From the NCBI GenBank assembly GCA_958436995.1, contig CAUBMI010000032.1, positions 1-23,607 on the forward strand: a stretch of 23,607 nucleotides of DNA. The letters are read 5' to 3'. The position numbers were made by a program, and so were the translations under genes. Below are positions 8,110 through 15,030 of this stretch, in pieces (position 1 is the stretch's first letter; each line of letters starts with the position of its first letter). The stretch is from an uncultured Collinsella sp. (lineage in GTDB: Bacteria; Actinomycetota; Coriobacteriia; Coriobacteriales; Coriobacteriaceae). The notes below the pieces were generated by a model, which was given only the letters and a program-made list of their open reading frames with translations, was not told where the DNA came from and did not search any database.

Positions 8110-8173
8110 ACATTTTGAAAACGCAAATATGGGCTTAGGCACGAACGGTATCTCATTAATTCCGAAAATTATG

Positions 8174-8197
8174 TATAATTCCAATACAAACTGGAAT
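8174..8197 (+). promoter_or_regulatory. -10 box with overlapping operator for the AbiE-like operon
   Basis: TATAAT (8174-8179) is followed by the inverted repeat ATTCCA, 8-nt spacer, TGGAAT (8178-8197), which overlaps the -10 box and the expected transcription start. This is where an autorepressing antitoxin or regulator would bind. No good -35 was found. Confidence 0.5.
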
Positions 8198-8215
8198 CGA
8201 ACGAAAACAATGGAA

Positions 8216-9178
8216 ATGAACGAAGCGCTAATCTACTTACAAGAAGCACTAGGCCTTTCCGCCAAGACCAAAACTTGGCCTGGATCCGCACACTTGCCGC
8301 TGCATCTGCGGACGATTGAGGTCCGCGCTGTTGACGCAAACGGTTTTTCGTTTTTGCTTGCAAGTTTGCCTACTGGCGTCGGGCTTCCCGAGGCTAAGAG
8401 AGTCTATAGTCAGCTAGCCTTGCGCGCGGAGACTCCTGTTGTCGTTTCGTTTCCTGATGCCGATGCACGTCAGCGCAAAGCATTGATCGCACAAGGGATT
8501 CCCTTTGTCTGCCCAGGCAGACAGGCTTTTCTTCCATTTATGGGCACAGCCTGCACGGAGAGGGGCGGTGCCCGGTTTCGCAACCACGCGACCAAGATGT
8601 CACCCAACGCGCAGGCTGCCGCAATCTGGGGAGCAGCCCAGGAGCCATATCGTCCCTATGACCTTTGTCGTGCGCTTGGGATTTCGGCAAGCCGCGCGAG
8701 TGAGGCCATAACCGAGCTTGTTGACAGGGGGCTCGCGAGACGCGAGCGTCGCGAGCGACGTGTCTTCGTGTTCCCTGTTGCCGTTGATCTTCTGCTCAGC
8801 GAGCACATGGCAGAGCTCTCCTCGCCTGTCTCGAAGGTCTTTTTTGCAAGGAAGACGCAGCAGATCGACTATCTTGTTGACGCCGGGGAGACGGCGCTCG
8901 CTGCGCGTTCGATGCTCGCTGCGCCGGGCATGGAACAAAAGGCCGTCTTAAAAAGTGCATGGCGTCAACTGAGCGACCTCGAAGTCGCAGATGGGGAGTT
9001 GCCGGATAACGAAACGGCGATGATCCAAGTGTGGCGCTATGCACCCGTGTTTGCCGGCTCCTCCCGTGTCGACGACATTTCGCTTGCGCTATCTTTGGCG
9101 GCAATCGACGATGAGCGAATTCAGCTCGAAGTCGATCGCATTTTTGGAAAGGAATATCCATGGCAAGAAGCGCTGTAG
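8216..9178 (+). CDS. Winged-helix regulator / AbiEi-like antitoxin of a nucleotidyltransferase pair
   Basis: Probable DNA-binding partner of the nucleotidyltransferase encoded next. ATG 8216 gives 320 residues; ATG 8210 is equally possible, and neither has a strong ribosome-binding site. The upstream ATGs at 8129 and 8171 lie before the expected transcript start and are rejected. About residues 1-110 form an alpha/beta domain ending GIPFVCPGRQAFLPFMG. About 120-195 is a winged helix (PYDLCRALGISASRASEAITELVDRGLARRE split by short loops), and the rest is helical. Classical AbiEi proteins carry the winged helix at the N-terminus, so this is a variant layout. The stop overlaps the next gene by 19 nt, typical of a coupled toxin-antitoxin pair. 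It probably represses its own promoter through the palindrome at 8178-8197. Base composition is less GC-rich than the gat genes, suggesting transfer. Confidence 0.65.
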   Translation: MNEALIYLQEALGLSAKTKTWPGSAHLPLHLRTIEVRAVDANGFSFLLASLPTGVGLPEAKRVYSQLALRAETPVVVSFPDADARQRKALIAQGIPFVCPGRQAFLPFMGTACTERGGARFRNHATKMSPNAQAAAIWGAAQEPYRPYDLCRALGISASRASEAITELVDRGLARRERRERRVFVFPVAVDLLLSEHMAELSSPVSKVFFARKTQQIDYLVDAGETALAARSMLAAPGMEQKAVLKSAWRQLSDLEVADGELPDNETAMIQVWRYAPVFAGSSRVDDISLALSLAAIDDERIQLEVDRIFGKEYPWQEAL

Positions 9179-9933
9179 AAGGTCTCCAAGAATTTCAGCA
9201 GCATATGCAAGAAGCTGCAGGATCGTATGCTCTTATCGGCGGCACGGCATGCGACATTTTGCTCGCGGAGGCGGGACTTCCGTTTAGGATGACTCACGAT
9301 TTTGATGTGGTAATTGTCGCCGATGACCGGTTGCCTCAGACGGCAGAAGCTATATGGACTTTGGTGCGTGATGGCGGCTACCGCTGCGGCTGGGGCGAAG
9401 GCAAAGGCTCATGTTTTTATCGGTTTACAGAGCCTAAGAGGCCGGGTTACCCCCATATGATCGAACTCTTCGCGAAGTGCCCCGACTTTCTAAAGGGTCG
9501 TGAGGGGATTGATGTGGCGCCAATTCACGTTGATGAAAACATAAGCAGTCTTTCGGCAATTTTGTTGGACGATGCTTACTACAGCTTGTTCCTTCAGGGA
9601 ATTCGGACCGTAGACGGCGTTTCGGTCCTGGGTAAGGAATACATTGTCCCGTTCAAAGCGAAGGCGTATCTCGACCTAAAAGCTAGAAGGGAGGCGGGGG
9701 AGAACGTTGATTCGAAGAAGGTAAAAAAGCATAAACGCGATGCGCTGAGGCTTGCTCAGCTGCTTGGCGAGTCGGAAGGTGTCGACCTGGGCGAAGAACT
9801 GAAGGACGATATGCTTGCGTTTGTTAAAGATTGCGAGGTGGGCGACGTCAATCTGAAACAGATCGGGGTTGCGGGCGTAACGATGGCGCAGTTGCTCGAG
9901 ACGATGAAAGCAACATATGGCTTGACTGGTTGA
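9160..9933 (+). CDS. AbiEii-like nucleotidyltransferase (putative toxin)
   Basis: A 257-residue protein of the DNA polymerase beta-type nucleotidyltransferase fold, as in AbiEii and related toxins. The nucleotide-binding motif GGTA is at 27-30, and RMTHDFD at 43-49 supplies the metal-binding aspartates D47 and D49. Residues about 160-205 contain FKAKAYLDLKARREAG and KKHKRDALRLAQLL, a pattern seen in this family. GGAAAGGA lies just upstream of ATG 9160, inside the preceding gene. Known relatives add nucleotides to tRNA or act in abortive phage infection; the substrate here cannot be read from sequence. It pairs with the upstream regulator and lies between the pilins and their sortase. An alternative is a non-toxic nucleotidyltransferase of unknown role. 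Confidence 0.72.
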   Translation: MARSAVEGLQEFQQHMQEAAGSYALIGGTACDILLAEAGLPFRMTHDFDVVIVADDRLPQTAEAIWTLVRDGGYRCGWGEGKGSCFYRFTEPKRPGYPHMIELFAKCPDFLKGREGIDVAPIHVDENISSLSAILLDDAYYSLFLQGIRTVDGVSVLGKEYIVPFKAKAYLDLKARREAGENVDSKKVKKHKRDALRLAQLLGESEGVDLGEELKDDMLAFVKDCEVGDVNLKQIGVAGVTMAQLLETMKATYGLTG

Positions 9934-10014
9934 GTGGGGTTACGTGGCCCGAACGGTGCAGCCTAGCTGTGTTGTTCGGCGCATGAGCTCGCGAATCGGC
10001 TATTATTTGTTTAG

Positions 10015-10028
10015 ACAACTTGAGTTGT
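10015..10028. promoter_or_regulatory. Palindrome ACAACTTGAGTTGT before the sortase gene
   Basis: Perfect 6-nt arms around TG lie directly upstream of the ribosome-binding site. TATTAT at 10001-10006 may be the -10 box, which would put the palindrome at the transcription start, suited to a repressor. The bound protein is unknown. Confidence 0.4.
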
Positions 10029-10044
10029 AGAGGAGTGACCGGCG

Positions 10045-10983
10045 ATGGTGCAGGGCGCCAAACATATGAAGAGCAATAACGCCGTGGACAACGGCGGCTC
10101 AAGCCCCCAGCCCAAACCTCAACCAAAGCCCAAGCGCCGCCGCAAGCGGCTGCCGCGCTGGGCCGACCGGCTCATCACCATCGTCATCATCCTTATTGGC
10201 GTGGGCCTTATGACCTGGCCGTGGATCTTGGACCGGCTCGAGGCCTCGGGCGTGTTCAACCAGATCAGCACCGTGTCCAGCACCGTGGACGCGCTTTCGG
10301 AAGAGGAGCGCGAGCGCATCCTGCTCCAGGCGCGCTCCTTTAACGAGCAGCTGGCGGGCGAGGCCACCGAGCTCCCCGCCGATCAGATCGAGCCCTACGC
10401 TCAGCAGCTCATCTTTGACCGCGACCCCATGATGAGCTGGGTCGAGATCCCCTCCATCGACGTGAGCATGCCCATCTACCACGGCACGAGCGAGGAAGTC
10501 CTTATGGCCGGCGTCGGCCACCTGGAGGGCACGAGCCTGCCGGTGGGCGGCGCCTCGACGCATTGCGTGCTCACCGCGCACTCGGGCATGCGCAACCTGA
10601 GCATGTTCGACGATATTCACTCGCTGGAACCCGGCGACCTGGTGCTGCTGCACACCATGAACAAGACGCTCGCTTATAAAGTGGTCGACTCCGAAGTGGT
10701 GCTGCCCGAGGAGATGGAGTCGCTGACCATCGAGCCCGGCGCCGACAAGGTGACGCTCGTTACCTGCACACCCTACGGTGTGAACGACCATCGCCTGCTG
10801 GTGCATTGCGTTCGCACCAAGTACAGCAAGAAGGACGTCGACAGGCAAAAGTCGCTGGCTGGCCGCCACTGGGGCAAGCGCGAGTTTGCCGTCCTCATTG
10901 TGGTCGTAGCCATTGTGCTGTTGCTGCTGGACATCGTGATCCACGCGGTCCGCAAGCGCCGCAAGACCAAGGCCTCGGCATAA
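10045..10983 (+). CDS. Class C (pilus-polymerising) sortase
   Basis: A 312-residue membrane transpeptidase that should cut LPXTG-like signals and join pilins through lysines. GAGGAG lies 9 nt before ATG 10045. Residues 20-38 are a proline/lysine/arginine-rich cytoplasmic tail; 43-60 a membrane span; the catalytic domain runs from about 130 to 260. Catalytic residues are His179 (TAHSG), Cys241 (TLVTC) and Arg250 (NDHRLL). IYHGTSEEVL and GHLEGTSLPVGG are class C features. A second membrane span (about 284-302) precedes a basic tail, as in pilus sortases. A DP-aromatic lid motif is not obvious. The three LPXTG-like proteins end 2.8 kb upstream, with a terminator, repeats and a toxin-like pair between, so this gene is probably transcribed on its own. 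It is the only sortase in the window. Confidence 0.92.
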   Translation: MVQGAKHMKSNNAVDNGGSSPQPKPQPKPKRRRKRLPRWADRLITIVIILIGVGLMTWPWILDRLEASGVFNQISTVSSTVDALSEEERERILLQARSFNEQLAGEATELPADQIEPYAQQLIFDRDPMMSWVEIPSIDVSMPIYHGTSEEVLMAGVGHLEGTSLPVGGASTHCVLTAHSGMRNLSMFDDIHSLEPGDLVLLHTMNKTLAYKVVDSEVVLPEEMESLTIEPGADKVTLVTCTPYGVNDHRLLVHCVRTKYSKKDVDRQKSLAGRHWGKREFAVLIVVVAIVLLLLDIVIHAVRKRRKTKASA

Positions 10984-11044
10984 GACATTCTCCAGAACCA
11001 CCGCAATGGGGACAGGCACCTTTGTGGCGGTCGGGACTTCCAAA

Positions 11045-11103
11045 CCATCACAACATTCGATGAAAATCTCGATTTTGGCGAAAAGCGTCGAATGTTGTGA
11101 TGG
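11045..11103. repeat. Extragenic palindrome with 16-bp perfect arms
   Basis: CCATCACAACATTCGA and its exact complement flank a 27-nt loop, which itself contains AAAATC/GATTTT. There is no U-tract after it on the plus strand. It looks like a REP-type element or a structured RNA end between the sortase and gatC. Confidence 0.7.
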
Positions 11104-11105
11104 TC

Positions 11106-11168
11106 TTCGTTGTGGACGGCGCGGTTTTCGTTATGGGCGAGACGGTTTTCGCTACGGACGGTGCGGTT
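11106..11168. repeat. Three imperfect 21-bp tandem units
   Basis: Units 11106-11126, 11127-11147 and 11148-11168 each begin TTCG and end CGGTT, with a conserved GGRCG core. The exact 21-nt period would encode heptapeptides in any frame, but no credible gene covers them. Confidence 0.65.
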
Positions 11169-11308
11169 TCGCTGCAGAATCGCCAGCCCATTACCTGCCA
11201 GCCCGCCGCCCTCGTTACGTTTTCGCTGCATTTGGGTAAAGCACCTGCTCCAAGCGGCGTTGCCCTGTATACTAGAGCGGTTTAACTGTTATGCGGAAGG
11301 GAGCGCCT

Positions 11309-11620
11309 ATGGCACTCAGCGAGAAAGACGTGCGAGGCATCGCCGAGTACGCAAAGATCGCACTGACCGATGACGAGCTCACCCAGATGACGTCCTACAT
11401 GAACGACGCCGTCCAGATGCTCGAGCCCGTCTTGCAATATGACTTGCCCGACGTGGAGCCCACGTTCCATCCCATCGGAAGCCTGTCCAACGTGATGGGC
11501 GATGATCTGCGCGAGCCCGAGCGCGACCTGCCGCTCGACATTGCGCTCGAAAACGCCGGCAGCGCGCGCGACCGCTACTTTCGCGTGCCGTCCATTTTGG
11601 GAGAGGGGGAGAGCGAGTAA
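11309..11620 (+). CDS. gatC: Aspartyl/glutamyl-tRNA amidotransferase subunit C
   Basis: GatC, 103 residues, wraps around GatA and GatB and stabilises the amidotransferase that converts Glu-tRNA(Gln) and/or Asp-tRNA(Asn) to the amide forms. ATG 11309 is chosen over the ATG at 11291 because GGAAGGGAG precedes it. The N-terminal LSEKDVRGIAEYAKIALTDDE and the central PTFHP stretch fit the family, as do length and operon position. Its stop codon shares one base with the gatA start. A -10-like TATACT lies at 11268-11273. Confidence 0.93.
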   Translation: MALSEKDVRGIAEYAKIALTDDELTQMTSYMNDAVQMLEPVLQYDLPDVEPTFHPIGSLSNVMGDDLREPERDLPLDIALENAGSARDRYFRVPSILGEGESE

Positions 11621-13134
11621 TGGCGCTAAGCTTCGATTCCTTTACCGCCGCCCAGATCGCCGCAGGCGTTGCCGCCGGCGACTTTACCGCTACCGAGGTG
11701 GCCCAGGCCTCCCTTGCCGCCATCGAGGCGCGCGAGGGCGGGGTCCAGGCATTCCTGCAGGTGGCGCCCGAGCTTGCGCTCGAGGCCGCTGCGCGCGTGG
11801 ATGCCGACCGTGCCGCAGGCAAGCCGCTGCCCCCGCTCGCGGGCGTGCCGCTGGCCATCAAGGACAACATGAACCTCGTGGGCACGCGCACCACCTGCGC
11901 TTCCCGCATGCTCGCGGACTACCAGAGCGTCTACACCGCCACCTGCGTCCAGCGCATGCTCGATGCCGGCTGCCTGCCCATGGGCAAGGCCAACATGGAT
12001 GAGTTTGCCTTTGGTAGCTCTACCGAGAGCTCGGCGTTCCACCGTACCAACAATCCCTGGGATACCGAGCGCGTGCCCGGCGGCTCTTCGGGCGGCTCTG
12101 CTGCTGCCGTCGCCGCGGGCGAGGTCGCGCTCTCGCTGGGCTCGGATACCGGCGGCTCCATTCGCCAGCCGGCGAGCCTTTGCGGCGTGGTGGGCTTTAA
12201 GCCCACGTATGGCGCCGTGAGCCGTTACGGCGTGGTCGCCTTTGGCTCGTCGCTCGACCAGGTGGGCCCCTTTGGCCGCACGGTCGAGGATGTCGCACTG
12301 GCCATGAACGCGCTTACCGGTGCGGGCCACGATCCGTACGACTGCACCAACCAGGATTGCGCCGTCGACTTTACCGAGCACCTCAACGACAACATCGAGG
12401 GCAAGCGCGTGGGCATCATCCCCGCGTTTATGGAGGCCGAGGGCCTGACGCCCGAGGTCAAGGCCGCTGTTGAGCGTGCCGCCCAGGAGCTGCAGAACCA
12501 GGGCGCCGAGCTGGTCGAGGTCGACCTGCCGCACCTGGACGCCGCCATCGCCGCCTACTACGTCATCGGCCCGGCCGAGGCGTTCTCCAACTTGGCCCGC
12601 TTCGACGGCATTCGCTACGGCTATCAGGAGGAGGGCTGCGCCAACCTGTCCGACCAGAGCTCGCTTTCGCGCGCCCACGGCTTTGGCGCCGAGGCCAAGC
12701 GCCGTCAGATGCTCGGCGCCTACCTGCTGAGCTCGGGCGTGTACGACAAGTACTACTACGCCGCGCAAAAGGCCCGCACGCTCATCACGCAGGACTACGA
12801 CGCCGCGTATGCCAAGGTGGACACCATCCTCATGCCCGCCTCGCCGCGCACGGCCTTTAAGTTTGGCGAGATCAGCGACCCCACGCAGATGTATCTCTCC
12901 GATCTGTACACCATCTCGCTCAACATTTGCGGCAACGGCGGCATCTCGGTGCCGCTGGGCCTGGGCGAGGACACTCAGCTGCCCGTTTCTGCCCAGCTGG
13001 TGGGCCCGGCGTTTAAGGACCGTCAGCTGCTCACGTTTGCCCGCGCCCTGGAGCGCGGCTTTGCCGATGCCGCCACGGGCGCGCCCGTGCTTTCCGTCGC
13101 GCCCGATTTTGCCGGGAAGGGAGGCGAGCTGTAA
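11620..13134 (+). CDS. gatA: Aspartyl/glutamyl-tRNA amidotransferase subunit A
   Basis: GatA, 504 residues, is the amidase subunit: it hydrolyses glutamine and passes ammonia to GatB. The amidase-signature catalytic triad is visible as Lys81 (LAIKDN), cis-Ser156 (GGSSGGS) and the nucleophile Ser180 (GSDTGGSIRQP), near the positions known for S. aureus GatA (79, 154, 178). Length is normal (480-500). Start ATG 11620 uses the last base of the gatC stop, and gatB follows with the same one-base overlap, so the three subunits are translated together. The codon pattern is strongly G/C-ending, like the rest of the core genes here. Confidence 0.96.
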   Translation: MALSFDSFTAAQIAAGVAAGDFTATEVAQASLAAIEAREGGVQAFLQVAPELALEAAARVDADRAAGKPLPPLAGVPLAIKDNMNLVGTRTTCASRMLADYQSVYTATCVQRMLDAGCLPMGKANMDEFAFGSSTESSAFHRTNNPWDTERVPGGSSGGSAAAVAAGEVALSLGSDTGGSIRQPASLCGVVGFKPTYGAVSRYGVVAFGSSLDQVGPFGRTVEDVALAMNALTGAGHDPYDCTNQDCAVDFTEHLNDNIEGKRVGIIPAFMEAEGLTPEVKAAVERAAQELQNQGAELVEVDLPHLDAAIAAYYVIGPAEAFSNLARFDGIRYGYQEEGCANLSDQSSLSRAHGFGAEAKRRQMLGAYLLSSGVYDKYYYAAQKARTLITQDYDAAYAKVDTILMPASPRTAFKFGEISDPTQMYLSDLYTISLNICGNGGISVPLGLGEDTQLPVSAQLVGPAFKDRQLLTFARALERGFADAATGAPVLSVAPDFAGKGGEL

Positions 13135-14810
13135 TGAAGGAGCTTTCCGAGGTCCTGCAGGATTGGGAGGCCGTGATCGGCCTGGAGATCCACACCGAGC
13201 TCACCGCACTCGATACCAAGATGTTCTGCAACTGCAAGCTCAGCCACGATGACGAGCCCAACGCCAACGTGTGCCCGGTGTGCCTGGGCCTGCCCGGTGC
13301 CCTGCCGGTGCCCAACAAGCGCGCTATCGAGAGCATCGTCAAGGCGGGTCTGGCCACCAACTGCGAGATCCAGCGCCACTCGATGTTCTACCGCAAGCAC
13401 TACTTCTATCCCGATATGGCCAAGAACTTCCAGACCACGCAGGGCCCGGTCGCCTTTGCCATGTACGGCCACCTGGATCTTGATGTGACCGGTCGCGGTG
13501 CCGCCGAGCGCCCCGACTGCGCGTTTGGCGAGGCCGAGGCCCAGAGTCTGGCGAGCGCCTCGGCCAACGCCGAGGGCCTGTCCACGTCCATGACGTCGAC
13601 CATGCGCGAGGGCAATCAGCGTGCCGGCCATCTGGCCAGCTATGACGCGTCCAACCTGCAGATGCCCGAGCGTCGCGAAGACGGTTCCTACACGGTGCCC
13701 ATTCGCATCCTGCGCATCCACATGGAAGAGGACGCCGCCAAGATGGTGCACGTGGGCGGTGCCGAGGGCCGCATTACCGCCGCGGCCGAGTCGCTCGTCG
13801 ACTACAACCGCTGCGGCACGCCTTTGATTGAGCTCGTGACTGAGCCCGATCTGCGCACGCCCGAGGAGGCTCGCCTGTTTATGGAGAAGCTCCGCCGCAT
13901 TTTTGTGACGCTGGGCATTTCGGACTGCTCCATGGAGAAGGGTTCCATGCGCTGCGATGGCAACGTGTCGCTGCGCCGCCGCGGCGAGACCAAGCTGGGT
14001 ACCAAGACCGAGCTCAAGAACCTCAACTCGTTTAAGAGCCTGCATGACGGCCTTGCCTACGAGATCTGCCGTCAGGCCGAGGTGCTCGAGGAGGGCGGCA
14101 TCATCTATCAGGAGACCCGCCACTGGGAGCCCAGCCGCAAGCGCACCGTGGTCATGCGTGTGAAGGAAACGGCCGACGACTATCGTCTGTTCCCCGATCC
14201 CGACTTGGCGCCGTTCGACCTGGACGACGAGTTTATCGATCGTTGCCGTGGCGAGATCCCCGAGCTGCCCGATGCCAAGCGCGCTCGTTTTGAGGCCGAC
14301 TTTGGCATTAAGACGGCCGACGCCGAGCAGATTGCCGGCGACCCGGAGTTTGCCGAGTTCTTTGAGGCCGCCGCTGCCGGTATGGCTGGCAAGGAGGCCC
14401 AGACGGTCGCAAACCTGCTGGTCAACGAGATGATCGCCTACCTTAAGGGAGCGGGTGTGTCGCTCGCCGAGTCCGGCATCGCGCCGGCTCAGGTGGCAGC
14501 GCTGGCTAAGCTGCTGGCGACCGACGCCATCAGCTCCAACCAGGCGCACGAGGTCTTTGAGGCCATGGCCCAGACCGGCGACGACCCCAATAAGATCGTC
14601 GACGAGCGCGGTATGCGTCAGGTGAGCGATGCCGGCGCGCTGCAGCCGATCGTGGACGAGGTGCTGGCAAACTGTGCCGATCAGGCACAGCAGTATCGTG
14701 ACGGCAACCAGAAGGTCATCGGCTTTTTGGTGGGCCAGTGCATGAAGGCGAGCCGCGGCAAGGGCAACCCGAAGCTCTTCAACGAGTTGCTGAGAACGTC
14801 GCTCTCGTAA
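13134..14810 (+). CDS. gatB: Aspartyl/glutamyl-tRNA amidotransferase subunit B
   Basis: GatB, 558 residues, binds the mischarged tRNA, activates its carboxyl group with ATP and amidates it. Family landmarks are GLEIHTEL (16-23), zinc-type cysteines C32, C34, C47 and C50, FYRKHYFYPDMAKNFQ (85-100), EEDAAK (about 198-203), VDYNRCGTPLIELVTEPD and GTKTELKNLNSF. The C-terminal YqeY-like tRNA-binding tail is complete. The protein is about 80 residues longer than typical GatB. Much of the excess is an apparent insertion at about 119-180, rich in Ala, Ser and Glu, between the YGHLDLDV and RILRIHMEEDA blocks. The frame is intact, so this looks like a lineage-specific loop. It is the last gene of the operon. 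Confidence 0.95.
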   Translation: MKELSEVLQDWEAVIGLEIHTELTALDTKMFCNCKLSHDDEPNANVCPVCLGLPGALPVPNKRAIESIVKAGLATNCEIQRHSMFYRKHYFYPDMAKNFQTTQGPVAFAMYGHLDLDVTGRGAAERPDCAFGEAEAQSLASASANAEGLSTSMTSTMREGNQRAGHLASYDASNLQMPERREDGSYTVPIRILRIHMEEDAAKMVHVGGAEGRITAAAESLVDYNRCGTPLIELVTEPDLRTPEEARLFMEKLRRIFVTLGISDCSMEKGSMRCDGNVSLRRRGETKLGTKTELKNLNSFKSLHDGLAYEICRQAEVLEEGGIIYQETRHWEPSRKRTVVMRVKETADDYRLFPDPDLAPFDLDDEFIDRCRGEIPELPDAKRARFEADFGIKTADAEQIAGDPEFAEFFEAAAAGMAGKEAQTVANLLVNEMIAYLKGAGVSLAESGIAPAQVAALAKLLATDAISSNQAHEVFEAMAQTGDDPNKIVDERGMRQVSDAGALQPIVDEVLANCADQAQQYRDGNQKVIGFLVGQCMKASRGKGNPKLFNELLRTSLS

Positions 14811-14813
14811 ACG

Positions 14814-14949
14814 GGAACCGAGGGGCCGGGCGCAGGGCCTTGCCTCTCAATTTCGGACAGTCCTGACTCACGACGGAGGCGCCACTGGCGCCTCCTGTTC
14901 GTGCGGAACTCATTGAGAGGCAAGGCCCTGCGCCCGGCCCCTCGGTTCC
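14814..14949. repeat. 136-nt hairpin with perfect 38-bp arms
   Basis: Positions 14814-14851 and 14912-14949 are exact reverse complements. The 60-nt interior contains a second dyad, GGAGGCGCCA/TGGCGCCTCC (14875-14895), flanked by CACGA/TCGTG. It sits between convergent gatB and the araC-type gene. The arms are far longer than a normal terminator and no U-tract follows, so it may be a MITE-like or REP-like element. Confidence 0.8.
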
Positions 14950-14996
14950 GTAACGACTCGGCCGTTCGGGTCAGGCGGGGCTGAATGGAATTTGGC

Positions 14997-15030
14997 GAAT
15001 GAGGGCGCCGTTGGCGCCTTCATTCTTTAT
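14997..15030 (+). terminator. Terminator downstream of gatB
   Basis: GAATGAGGGCGCC pairs with GGCGCCTTCATTC over 13 bp (one G-U) around GTT, followed by TTTAT. It touches the 3' end of the convergent araC-type gene and would stop plus-strand transcripts from the gat operon. Confidence 0.7.

Larger units (their letters stand above)
7875..8127 (+). repeat. Direct repeat unit, copy 2
   Basis: Second copy of the ~255-bp unit (see 7392-7646), beginning at codon 16 of the intact small ORF and ending at ACGCAAA, about 45 nt before the -10 box of the AbiE-like operon. The coding part differs from copy 1 at three positions; the 3' part has more substitutions and small indels. Confidence 0.85.
10984..11308. 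other. Intergenic stretch with palindrome and tandem units
   Basis: No gene is supported here. It holds the palindrome at 11045-11103, three 21-bp units at 11106-11168, and a -10-like TATACT at 11268-11273 that may serve gatC. Short ORFs across it on both strands lack ribosome-binding sites and mostly reflect the repeats. Confidence 0.6.

Noticed and set aside
7877..8127. Repeats considered as a CRISPR array
   Set aside because: Only two copies of ~255 bp, no short regularly spaced repeats and no cas genes.
8129..8215. N-terminal extension of the AbiE-like regulator
   Set aside because: It would include the promoter and operator palindrome; starts at 8210 or 8216 lie just after the predicted transcription start.
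10773..11231. Minus-strand frame with ENR-type heptapeptide repeats
   Set aside because: The repeats simply translate the 21-bp DNA units; the frame overlaps the sortase 3' end and has no start signals.
11006..11285. Short plus-strand frames between the sortase and gatC
   Set aside because: They run through a palindrome and tandem units, and no ribosome-binding site is seen.
13023..14549. A 508-codon minus-strand frame opposite gatB
   Set aside because: Shadow of a clearly conserved gene; no ribosome-binding site or domain.
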